A stretch of DNA of 64,000 bases, taken from Brevinema andersonii. GTDB taxonomy: Bacteria > Spirochaetota > DYKD01. Each line of letters starts with the position of its first letter. Positions within the stretch are counted from its first letter, which is position 1. The notes beneath the pieces were generated by a model, which worked only from the letters and a program-made list of their open reading frames with translations, ran no database searches and had not been told where the DNA came from. The stretch is from positions 5,967-69,966 of the forward strand of contig DYKD01000004.1 in assembly GCA_020722765.1 (NCBI GenBank). Direction: 5' to 3'. Position numbers and translations under genes: made by a program. Positions 20,132 to 28,682 of this stretch are shown here, piece after piece.

Positions 20132-20480
20132 TTAGCTGGCCGTTTTTTCAACAACCACTTTGAATAGTTGTTTACCAACTTCCAGTGTGTTGCCACCCCA
20201 GTCTTTGCAAGTGCGAGTAGAGTTATCCCACGGAACCATAGCGTTAAAGGTGTAAGGCAGTTTGTGGTGAGTGTCACCGAAGTTAAACTCAACCGCGCCA
20301 TCACCTTGCGCTTGCCAGATGTACACATTAATGGTCCAACCATACGGGGTTTGGTGCACGAGCTTCAGCGCAACGTTGCTGAACGAGATCTGTCCGCCGA
20401 AATCGAGGATTTCGGTGTTGGACGCCGAAGAAGTAATGCCCGCACCCAATGCGTACATCAGGTTGTTGACGTTCCATTCG
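20132..20480 (-). CDS. Major tail protein, last exon
   Basis: EWNVNNLMYALGAG...VALKLVHQTPYGWTINVY.. aligns with LEWDLSKIRRVMGGYY..VSLKVVHETPNGIVITIDVY of the 151..711 paralogue; 5' boundary set by P10 pairing. Confidence 0.85.
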
Positions 20481-21554
20481 CATTCTGGACTGTTGCATCA
20501 CCCTTTTATAGGGCGTTCCCACACTCAGTCTCTGCAAGTGAGCCGAAAGTCTCACGAAATCTCGAAAAGATCTTGCCTTTAATGTCCTGACGCCGCCTCC
20601 CCAAAGGCAACGCAAGAATTAAGTCTGCTTGAGATCTTTGCTGGCCCTCTAAATGGTCGTAAACTGCTTCTAGGATTCTTTTCACTTTACGTCCTTTAAC
20701 ATAACGCGCTGGCTGATCCAAGATCCCAAAAACATCTGAAGCCGATTCAAGGCGGAGAACTGGGGTGATATGTGGATTACCTGCTCCATTAGTCAACCTC
20801 CAAATAGAAAGTTTCCCATTCCGCACGACTTCATATAAAGCTTGAGGGTCGATTTTCGTGATACTTGAAACAATCTTCGACTCTTCTTGAGCGTTGGCAT
20901 CCAGATGAAAATCATACTTCCACTTATAAGCAAAGCACTTAAAAACGGGTTGTCCCATCCATTCAAGAAAATCACGAATGTATTCGTTTGCAATATCAGT
21001 TTGAAACATGGAGCCCTTCCACAGCTGCTTTCTTGCTTGAATTCCATGGTTTTTTAATTGCAGAACGATGCGGTCAACATCGTCTTCACTAAACCCGTGG
21101 GTACAAATAGCGCAAGCATTTTTTGAAATCCACCCATCACCACAATATGCCACGTTAGCAACTAAAGGGGTAAGGTTGAAATCTTTCGGTAAACACTTGT
21201 GGCTATTTTCATCGTACCAACGTTTACGAAACTCAGCAAGAACCGACTTGTTGTATGCTTCCAATTGGTAAACTGTTTTGCCTACAGAAAACCCGTCTTT
21301 CTGAGGAGCGATGCAAGCGTAAGTTTTCCATCCTAAGTCAGTGAAAAACTCACGCACTTCCTCAAAATACTGCTTATGAGTAGTTGCAAAACGTACTTGA
21401 GGAGAAGGCATCTTTGTGACATGAATGTCGCTAAAAATTAGTCCTTCTAAGATCTCAAAAGCACGTTGTTCCATTTTCATCCTTTTGCGTTCGCCATTAA
21501 TTAGTGGAAATTAACTTTTCTAACGCTTTCCAGCGTAGCGGGACCGAATGTTCA
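20481..21554 (-). ncRNA. Group I intron C (contains LAGLIDADG ORF)
   Basis: 5' exon GGGAU pairs with guide GUCCC (U.G at splice site); adjacent CAUUCG pairs with 3' exon CGAAUG (P10); last intron base G; splicing gives in-frame ATC GAA TGG; 3' end has GAGACUG...GCCC-UAUAAAA-GGGU...ACAGUCC (P7/P8-like). Confidence 0.8.
20506..21480 (-). CDS. LAGLIDADG homing endonuclease within intron C
   Basis: 324 aa; 'LEGLIFSDIH' and 'LVANVAYCGDGWI' motifs; nearly fills intron C. Confidence 0.8.
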   Translation of the reverse strand: MKMEQRAFEILEGLIFSDIHVTKMPSPQVRFATTHKQYFEEVREFFTDLGWKTYACIAPQKDGFSVGKTVYQLEAYNKSVLAEFRKRWYDENSHKCLPKDFNLTPLVANVAYCGDGWISKNACAICTHGFSEDDVDRIVLQLKNHGIQARKQLWKGSMFQTDIANEYIRDFLEWMGQPVFKCFAYKWKYDFHLDANAQEESKIVSSITKIDPQALYEVVRNGKLSIWRLTNGAGNPHITPVLRLESASDVFGILDQPARYVKGRKVKRILEAVYDHLEGQQRSQADLILALPLGRRRQDIKGKIFSRFRETFGSLAETECGNAL

Positions 21555-21634
21555 ATCCCGGAGATTTTCAGGGTCGCTGTTTCCTGTGTCGCAAATTGCG
21601 CAATTAAGGTTTTAGGTGATGTAAATTGTTGAAA
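21555..21634 (-). CDS. Major tail protein, internal exon
   Basis: Open frame FQQFTSPKTLIAQFATQETATLKISGI aligns with FFQNIPATATAYRFKSVETAVTFKGL in the paralogue; in-frame TGA lies at 21635..21637, so the 5' edge is at or just inside that codon. Confidence 0.75.
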
Positions 21635-21640
21635 TCATTA

Positions 21641-21990
21641 ACAATTTACTTTGTTACCGTAGGTCTTTTAATCCCCTACTTCTGCACATTTCTGTGCAGC
21701 CCAGACTATATCTTCCCTTTCGGGGGCGGTGCTCGTGTCCGGCTTATTGGTTTCCTGGTCCTCACCGGTTAGTCGTTGAACCTTCTCTTCTACAGTGTTC
21801 AGGATTCGAAGAGCTCGGCTGCTGATTGCCCTCGGCTTCACGTTAGGGTGTTCCAGCAATTCTCCGCCTTTTTTTGACCGAGGCTGAAATTTGTACTCCA
21901 CACCTTTGAAAAAGGACTTTCCCAAATAAGGAAGTAAACCCTCTAAAACTTGATACATTTTTTCGTTCATTTTCAACCTCGGGGGATTCC
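21641..21990 (-). ncRNA. Group I intron B core (boundaries approximate)
   Basis: 'GGTTCAACGACTA' and 'AAGATATAGTC' (P7-type) motifs; P9 hairpin CUGCACAGAAAUGUGCAG; candidate P1 GGGAUUU:GAAUCCC. Confidence 0.8.
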
Positions 21991-22009
21991 CAAAATAATT
22001 AAAATCCCT

Positions 22010-22405
22010 GAAATCAAGTGTGTTACCCTAGGAGCTCTTTATCTCCTAGTTCTGTACATTACTGTACAGTTCAGACTATGTCTTTCCCGTCTCCTCGGGA
22101 GGCGGCACTCGTGGGAGTAATTACTGCCATATCTTTCGACTTAGGCTCGACTCCTAGTCGTTGAACCTTCCAGAGAGTTTCCCCTCTAGCTTGGCTGCAC
22201 GTTGTCCTTTGGCCGGGATTCATTATCAATTCCAAAGGATGTTCATGCAATTCACCGCCTTCATTCTTCATCACTGCATTAACTGGAGAACAGTGATGCG
22301 ATGCCACGTGTTCCTTGAAACCCCACTTATACGCCATTACTGTTCCTTTCAGTCATTTTGTTTTTGTTGTTGTTTGTTGGCGTTTAAAAAGTGTAATGAT
22401 TTCAA
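22010..22405 (-). ncRNA. Group I intron A core (boundaries approximate)
   Basis: 'GGTTCAACGACTA', 'GACATAGTCTGAAC' motifs; P9 hairpin CUGUACAGUAAUGUACAG; same architecture as intron B. Confidence 0.8.
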
Positions 22406-22406
22406 G

Positions 22407-22570
22407 AAGTTATTTTTAACATCCTCCTTAGTTCGAGTGGATGATAGGACTGCTCCGGACTCTACTGCCCCTACGTCGACGGTGGGCGTTGTGCCAGAAG
22501 GTCCGATGTAAAGAACACACGGACCAATCGACATACGGTTTGTGTCGAATTGTGGCAGATTGTAGGGCAT
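22407..22570 (-). CDS. Major tail protein, first exon (3' edge between 22407 and 22419)
   Basis: MPYNLPQFDTNRMSIGPCVLYIGPSGTTPTVDVGAV matches paralogue N-terminus. Confidence 0.8.
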
Positions 22571-22657
22571 ATTCCTTTCCTCCCCTAACTTAATAAGCTT
22601 GCGAGGCTCGCCATTTAAATTGTCAGTGTTTTGGAGGAACGGTGCCCGATCTTATTG

Positions 22658-22855
22658 TTATTGTTGCTGTTGTGTGAGGCTGCACTGTTTTCCGCACTTG
22701 CGACATAAAGTCACTACACGTTGAGCTTCTTCGATGAACACGTAGTGGTCTTTATATTTCATGCGTAGTACTTTAAGGTCGGAGGTTAGATAACCCAATA
22801 TAGCCTCGCAGCTAGGGCACCTCCAAGGTAGGTCTTTAACTTCATGATCGCTCAT
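22658..22855 (-). CDS. Small zinc-ribbon protein
   Basis: CPSC...CRKC cysteine pairs. Confidence 0.45.
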   Translation of the reverse strand: MSDHEVKDLPWRCPSCEAILGYLTSDLKVLRMKYKDHYVFIEEAQRVVTLCRKCGKQCSLTQQQQ

Positions 22856-22868
22856 CTAATGAGTCTCC

Positions 22869-23282
22869 TTATGCAAAGAATCCGTACGCTTGTACACGGA
22901 AATTACTGCTATATAACAGTTCGTTGGGATCCATATCTTGAGATCCGTGATCTAAAATTTTGAATCCTACACGAGCGTTTGTAACATTAGGAACATCGTA
23001 CCATTCATTATCAAAAATATTCTTCATGTACTCGTAGATCTTATCAGTTTCACCAAAGTTTTTTGTTGAATAGATCCACACTTCATAGATTGGCATCACT
23101 CGTGTGTTGTATCTGTGGTCACGTGGTGATGGTTGCCGCTGAAAGCAGATGCATGGGTAGGATGGGTTTTTGATGGCAGCAAGATATGTAGGATATACCC
23201 GAGCTCCAACCAAAGCGGAAACGTTTGGGTTGTCAATCAACTGTCTACGAAATGCAGCGTCAATGGACTCTAAGTAACTCAT
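22869..23282 (-). CDS. Tail terminator / tail completion-like protein
   Basis: 137 aa, 'Y...YPCICFQRQP...VWIYS' minor tail protein-like pattern; position. Confidence 0.5.
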   Translation of the reverse strand: MSYLESIDAAFRRQLIDNPNVSALVGARVYPTYLAAIKNPSYPCICFQRQPSPRDHRYNTRVMPIYEVWIYSTKNFGETDKIYEYMKNIFDNEWYDVPNVTNARVGFKILDHGSQDMDPNELLYSSNFRVQAYGFFA

Positions 23283-23626
23283 TCACTAAACGGGTCCCCT
23301 ATTTTATCCAACGCTCTCTCGAACACAGGATGTGGTTTAATGTACCTAGTACCACGAATGACATATTTTGCGTGAGGTGCAACCTTTTCATCAAAGTATA
23401 CCTCACATGAAATACCATCTGGGCTGGCTTCGAGTTTGGTCTTTAATGAATTACGCAACCTACCCGTCTTGAAACCCAACACTTCTTCAGACTGTTTCAC
23501 AGAAGAAGTGCCGAGCATTCTTTTGACTGTGTCAACATAACGTTTTGCCCATTGATGCCCGCGTGCAGCTAAATTGCGCGCGTGCACTGTAATTTCGGCT
23601 TCGAGTTGCTTTGTGAATTCACTCAT
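23279..23626 (-). CDS. HK97 gp10-like head-tail connector
   Basis: 115 aa, 'FKTGRLRNSLKTKL...HAKYVIRGTRYIKPHPVFERALDK'. Confidence 0.6.
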   Translation of the reverse strand: MSEFTKQLEAEITVHARNLAARGHQWAKRYVDTVKRMLGTSSVKQSEEVLGFKTGRLRNSLKTKLEASPDGISCEVYFDEKVAPHAKYVIRGTRYIKPHPVFERALDKIGDPFSE

Positions 23627-26001
23627 CTTTTATTCGTTTTCCTTAATTTCTTTGTAAGCTCAGTTGTTGTTGCAGAGGTTAGAAAAGGTGGAAACATCAA
23701 CGTTTCGTCTGGCACCAGCTTACGCAAAATGTTTTTCACCTCATTCACTGGCCTATACAATGGATGTCCTTCTGGGACATCCTGGGCGCTGCTCTCAAAC
23801 AGAGCGCGTGAAAACCTCAAATACATTTTTGCGAGCTCGATTTTCGCGAGCGTGAACTTTGAATAAAGATTGACAGCTTTTTCCAAATGTTCAACCGCCG
23901 CTTTAGTGTCGCCCATTTCCGAGTAATGGAGCGCCAAGTTGAAATACGGTTTAGGGTCCCTTGGGTCCCTATGCATAGCTCTTTTGTTAAGCTTAATGTA
24001 GTATTTAAGCTTGTCTTGCAGTCGCTCTGTTAAGAACCCAAAATGGTTGATGACACCTTTCGCGCGAATTATCTGCCGGTTGCGAATCTTGCCGATAGAG
24101 TCCTCGATAGTTTCATGAATCAAACCCGAAAAATAAATGTCGGGACGATTTTGGTATAAACGCATAACTTCTGTAAAAACATCAGGCCTATTCTTCTGGA
24201 CGTTGTTGACGTTGAACATTGCCGCGGTTGGATGTGACTCGACCATAAATGTAATTTCAGGAGGTGATGAATACATTTCATCAACATCCATCACCCAGAT
24301 GTAGGCGCTCGTTGATTTTCTTGCGAGCCAGTTACGCATATCAGAATAATCTTCGGTCCATTCACGTTCAAAAATTTTGGCACCCCACCGCTTTAACACG
24401 TCAACCGCTTCAGAACCAGGAGCAACACGTACTACTATCTCATCAGCGACAGTAGCATGACTTTCTAAGAAGATTTGCACTTTGTGTGAAGGTTCGTGTT
24501 CAGTCATAATATTCAAACTAACTGTGTACTTATCTGAACCCTGCCACTCAGATATAAGAATATTGTTTTGGTTGGTTAAATGTGAGTAATCTGTTCCTCC
24601 CACTAACTCCACAACCGGGTTCGGATCAAGAGCTTCATAGTACCGCCTTTTCTTCTCCCTAAGATCAGGGTCTATATATCCATAATGAAGGATGTGAACG
24701 TTTACTGGCGCGGAACTAACTGCGGGAATATTTGGGACCCTACTGCAATGCAGGGAGGTCCCAGGCGTTCCCCTAAAATACTTCATGTTAGGTAGCACTT
24801 TAACCATGAAGACCGCTGATGCGGGTGGATAATTCACATGGTATGTATTTGGTGAATTCCACAAATGGATAAATCTACCGACAAATGCGTAAACTCCAGG
24901 AATTGGAGTATTTGCGAGTCGTTGCAAGTATTCCCTAGTGACCTTTTCCTCGAGAAACTCGTCATGATCAAGTACAACCATCCACTCCACACCCTGCTTG
25001 AATGATATCTCATACAGTTTTGCGCGCTGATCAACTTCGACCTCATCGGACATTAAAGTGTAAGTGAATTTACCTGGGTAATTTTCTTGCAGCCAACCTT
25101 CCATATCCCAACCGCTGTCATCATCAACGATATTGATGATGTCGAAAAGAGAAGCGTGACGCTTCATCCACGCTTCGAGCTGCTCACGGCTACATTTAAC
25201 ACGAGTATTTCCTGAGATTGAGCGTTCTTTAAACTCACCACAACATTTCTCAACAACTTGCAATCTATTGTAAGTGCCAGAGTCCATAGAGTCTTGCAAA
25301 GATTTCGAGCCGTGATGGAAGACAAACGTGCTTCTGTCGACAAAACATGAGTAACCCATTTGGTTTACTCGTGCACATAAATCTACGTCCTCATTCCCAT
25401 TTACAAAGCGTTCATCAAACCCACCAAGCTTCTCCCATATATCTCTACGAATCATGAAACAAAATCCTGAAACAACACCAGCGTAAATCCACTTTCCGAT
25501 ATTCTCCGCGTGCACACGTTCCGCGAATTCATCAAGTGCATCAAGCGGTATTGGGGAATCTGCTTTTACCAATTGATGAGACATAACGTAGTTACTACAC
25601 GGCGCTACAATCGCAGGCTCAGGCGCGGGTCTATCTGGATCCTTCAACAAGGTTTCATAACAACGAATCAGCTGCTTCAGCCACTTCTTAGGCACTCGAG
25701 TGTCATTATTGAGCACTACAATAAACTCACCTTTCGCAAACGACGCGCCCATATTAACGTTGGCCGCATAATGTGTATGTCCTGTGGTGTTATGAATAAA
25801 CCTAAAATTTGCGTACGTTTGGTCCCAAGCTTCCATCGCAACAACTGTGCCGTCGTCAACGTCGCCTCCAGTACCACACACAATAATTTCAAATACAACA
25901 TCCTCGGTTTTATGTAATGTGTTAAGCAATTCCGTAGTGTATTGCAGTCCTCCATGAACAGGAATGACAATGGAAACTTTGGGATTCATATATTCCTCCA
26001 A
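23623..26001 (-). CDS. Multi-domain family 2 glycosyltransferase with C-terminal TPR region
   Basis: 'VSIVIPVHGGLQYTTELLNTL', 'VVLNNDTRVP'; later GT-A-like segments with 'VLDHDEF' and 'VMDVDEM'; 'YFNLALHYSEMGDTKAAVEHLEKAV' TPR. Confidence 0.85.
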   Translation of the reverse strand: MEEYMNPKVSIVIPVHGGLQYTTELLNTLHKTEDVVFEIIVCGTGGDVDDGTVVAMEAWDQTYANFRFIHNTTGHTHYAANVNMGASFAKGEFIVVLNNDTRVPKKWLKQLIRCYETLLKDPDRPAPEPAIVAPCSNYVMSHQLVKADSPIPLDALDEFAERVHAENIGKWIYAGVVSGFCFMIRRDIWEKLGGFDERFVNGNEDVDLCARVNQMGYSCFVDRSTFVFHHGSKSLQDSMDSGTYNRLQVVEKCCGEFKERSISGNTRVKCSREQLEAWMKRHASLFDIINIVDDDSGWDMEGWLQENYPGKFTYTLMSDEVEVDQRAKLYEISFKQGVEWMVVLDHDEFLEEKVTREYLQRLANTPIPGVYAFVGRFIHLWNSPNTYHVNYPPASAVFMVKVLPNMKYFRGTPGTSLHCSRVPNIPAVSSAPVNVHILHYGYIDPDLREKKRRYYEALDPNPVVELVGGTDYSHLTNQNNILISEWQGSDKYTVSLNIMTEHEPSHKVQIFLESHATVADEIVVRVAPGSEAVDVLKRWGAKIFEREWTEDYSDMRNWLARKSTSAYIWVMDVDEMYSSPPEITFMVESHPTAAMFNVNNVQKNRPDVFTEVMRLYQNRPDIYFSGLIHETIEDSIGKIRNRQIIRAKGVINHFGFLTERLQDKLKYYIKLNKRAMHRDPRDPKPYFNLALHYSEMGDTKAAVEHLEKAVNLYSKFTLAKIELAKMYLRFSRALFESSAQDVPEGHPLYRPVNEVKNILRKLVPDETLMFPPFLTSATTTELTKKLRKTNKR

Positions 26002-26033
26002 GGCTTTTATTTTAATTATTTTAAAAGGTTATG

Positions 26034-26609
26034 TTAACCTGGATTTTCGACTAGATAGAAAGTCCATCCTTTCGAACTAAATAGAAGAGGGGCGCGGTGA
26101 ACATCGTAGCATACCCCACTAAAACCATTGTCGAGAGATGCGCTCTCTCCTAAACGGGGCTCGAAGTCCTCAACATAGACTCTCATGTGCCTGCCACGAA
26201 TCCAGCCAGGGATACCAACATCCCCTCTAACAGCTGTTGGTATCACCTCTTGTACACTACATAAGTATGGCCCGTAGTTGGTTGTTGTTAGAACTGGCTG
26301 ACCTTGACCGTCAACAGCTTTAATGTTGATGTTAAAGCTGCTCCAGGAGGGAGTCAGTGAAGTGATTTGTTTGTAGGAATTTTGTGAAACTTTCACACCA
26401 CTTCCTAAAAAGTTAACGCTCTCATTTATACTTTGGTCGTTTTCATCGATTCCAGCAACACCTAAATTACCTGACGTAGTTATCGCTGCGACTGTTATTT
26501 CAAGGTATGCGGCGACGGATGGATTGATAATAGTAGGAACTCCAGCGGTCCAGTTGGACACTACATCTGAACTTTCACGATAAAACGTAATCTTATGAGT
26601 ATATTGCAT
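26034..26609 (-). CDS. Putative head completion protein
   Basis: 191 aa, position between connector and GT genes. Confidence 0.4.
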   Translation of the reverse strand: MQYTHKITFYRESSDVVSNWTAGVPTIINPSVAAYLEITVAAITTSGNLGVAGIDENDQSINESVNFLGSGVKVSQNSYKQITSLTPSWSSFNINIKAVDGQGQPVLTTTNYGPYLCSVQEVIPTAVRGDVGIPGWIRGRHMRVYVEDFEPRLGESASLDNGFSGVCYDVHRAPLLFSSKGWTFYLVENPG

Positions 26610-27205
26610 TAAATGAAGTCTCTTGGGCCTCTACGTGCGAACGTGTTTAGAACCACTAGAACATCCATTCCAAGAAATGATAATATACTGCCAGCGGTTT
26701 CAAACTTTTTGATAATCACTCCGCCTGTATCGATGGACGCGACGTTTGCAATGCCTCGATTGCGAAAAATTTGACCGCCAATTTCGAGCGTCAACCACTG
26801 GAGTGTGTTCCATTCCTTATCGCTTTCAGTGTAGCCCGCGGTGTATTCAACTAATACACTTTGAGGGAATGCTGTACAATAATTCCCGTAACTATCGTAA
26901 ATGCGACCGTCTTTGAAAAACTTAATCTCGTCTAAGTCTCGCGCAACTCCAGTCGTGTCAGTGACATCAGAAAAATAAGTAATTCCGTGAACAGCGGTGA
27001 GAGGAAACTCAGAAACTGTTATCCAAAACGGGTTGTAACATGTTACACGTTCGACGTACCTATCAGACACTAAGCTCCGGTTACAATAACTCTTAATGTA
27101 AGCTTCAGAAGAGTCAAGACATACTTGCAATACATCATCAAGACCAGATACATCAGAAACGTTCATGTATTCTTTGAATACAGTAAGTCCTACAATTGCC
27201 ATCAC
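26609..27205 (-). CDS. Head-tail connector protein (gp6-like)
   Basis: 'FKEYMNVSDVSGLDDVLQVCLDSSEAYIKSYCNR' and 'EYTAGY'. Confidence 0.65.
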   Translation of the reverse strand: MMAIVGLTVFKEYMNVSDVSGLDDVLQVCLDSSEAYIKSYCNRSLVSDRYVERVTCYNPFWITVSEFPLTAVHGITYFSDVTDTTGVARDLDEIKFFKDGRIYDSYGNYCTAFPQSVLVEYTAGYTESDKEWNTLQWLTLEIGGQIFRNRGIANVASIDTGGVIIKKFETAGSILSFLGMDVLVVLNTFARRGPRDFI

Positions 27206-27232
27206 CCTCTCACCTCTACAAGCAATTTGACC

Positions 27233-27271
27233 AAAAAAATAGGGGAAAGCTCAAAAAGAAACTTTCCCCTA
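27233..27271 (-). terminator. Rho-independent terminator after the capsid gene
   Basis: Minus strand: TAGGGGAAAG-loop-CTTTCCCCTA followed by TTTTTTT (perfect 10-bp stem). Confidence 0.9.
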
Positions 27272-27293
27272 ATGACTAACGTCAATGATCGTC

Positions 27294-28682
27294 TTACAAC
27301 ACGGCTAAGTTGTAACCGATAGAGACGACATATTCCGTAGAGGTATTATAAAGCGGGACAAAATCCAGCCGCTGGTGACAAACCATGAGATGGTTATCAT
27401 CCTCGGGGATGTCCTTTACCTTTACAGTGATAGCTCTACGATCACCAAAGACCCACGAAGGTGTGTGGACCAGCATGATGATGGTCTTATTGGTTGTAGT
27501 ACCACTATAGACACCCGTTGTATCTAGGTCTTGGCGTACAAACTCACTGACGATAATCGGGATGTTGTCGAACTTCCCGAGTTCGCCTTTGAGGATAGTC
27601 GCGTCAGGGCCGTACTCGTTAAGCTTGAGAACTTCACCGACGCCAAGCATCTGATGATATCCAGCGATCGAGGTAACCCAGGCAAGATCTTTAGGATCTG
27701 TACCATACCTACCCATTTTCGATCTCATGCTACGAAGTAGTCCAGCCCCTTGAGCATAGGTGCCGCCTCCAGTCCAGCTAGCAAGATTGACTTTCGCGTT
27801 TGCGGAACAGCAGTAACGATATCCGTCCCACGCTTTCCGAACGTCGGTAGACCCAGGAACGTCACCAGTGTCAATGGTTCCCGATTTTTGACCATTAATA
27901 GCAGCGGTTTCTTGCGCATTACCCATCGCGCGAGACATGCTATCTTTCAAGAACGGTAGCACGGGAACGATCGAATCTTCGGTGATTTCTTCTGAGAAGT
28001 AAACCAGGGCGCCAATCTTCTTAGCATCTAACGTCACACCCATTGAAGTCGGCCGTGACGCTGTAGGACGACCCTCAGGTGAATTCGATGTAATAGTTTC
28101 ACCAACAAGGTACGCAGTGATATCTGTACCTCCATGTACAGGCAGTTTGTATTGTGGTGTCGGCATTTCAATCCGACGATGTAATGCGGCAACCTTCAGC
28201 GCTAGGCGCACTCTATCGATCAAATCAGCAGAAAAGCCTAGCGGAATAAAATCCGCGCCATAGTGAGTGGTTGGTGTCGGCATGGTAGGACCAGCACCAC
28301 CAAAAGAGTCGGCTTTCAAGAGCGGGTGATCCAACAGTCTCTTGTAGATCTTCAAAGACTGAGGAGGCCTATCCAGCATCTGAGATACTAAATAGACGTC
28401 GTCATTCGCCCTTTGCAGGCTTTTAATCGATTCGTCTTCAGTGGAAGTATCGATGACTTTTTGCACCGCTTCCCACCGCTGATCAAGCGAATGTGATTTG
28501 ATCATTTCGTGAGCGTCTTTTTCGTCAAAACGCCCTTTACGTTCTCCAGGAGTCCCTTTTTGAACCTCATTAAGGGCGTCAGAGATCATTCGTTTTACGG
28601 TCTCTTCGTCCTTACTTTTTGACAGGTCGCTGATAAGATTGCCGATGATTTGTTTGGCCTTTTCGAGATTTTCTTTAGCCAT
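27294..28682 (-). CDS. Major capsid protein (HK97-fold)
   Basis: 462 aa; position after prohead protease; capsid pattern 'GGTDITAYLVGE' to 'VCHQRLDFVPLYNTSTEYVV'. Confidence 0.8.
   Translation of the reverse strand: MAKENLEKAKQIIGNLISDLSKSKDEETVKRMISDALNEVQKGTPGERKGRFDEKDAHEMIKSHSLDQRWEAVQKVIDTSTEDESIKSLQRANDDVYLVSQMLDRPPQSLKIYKRLLDHPLLKADSFGGAGPTMPTPTTHYGADFIPLGFSADLIDRVRLALKVAALHRRIEMPTPQYKLPVHGGTDITAYLVGETITSNSPEGRPTASRPTSMGVTLDAKKIGALVYFSEEITEDSIVPVLPFLKDSMSRAMGNAQETAAINGQKSGTIDTGDVPGSTDVRKAWDGYRYCCSANAKVNLASWTGGGTYAQGAGLLRSMRSKMGRYGTDPKDLAWVTSIAGYHQMLGVGEVLKLNEYGPDATILKGELGKFDNIPIIVSEFVRQDLDTTGVYSGTTTNKTIIMLVHTPSWVFGDRRAITVKVKDIPEDDNHLMVCHQRLDFVPLYNTSTEYVVSIGYNLAVL

Noticed and set aside
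21668-21976. ORF of 102 aa as an independent gene
   Set aside because: Its sequence covers the catalytic core motifs of intron B; only the first residues look like a relic endonuclease start
22071-22337. ORF of 88 aa as an independent gene
   Set aside because: Covers intron A core motifs; similarity to the 21668..21976 ORF comes from conserved ribozyme sequence
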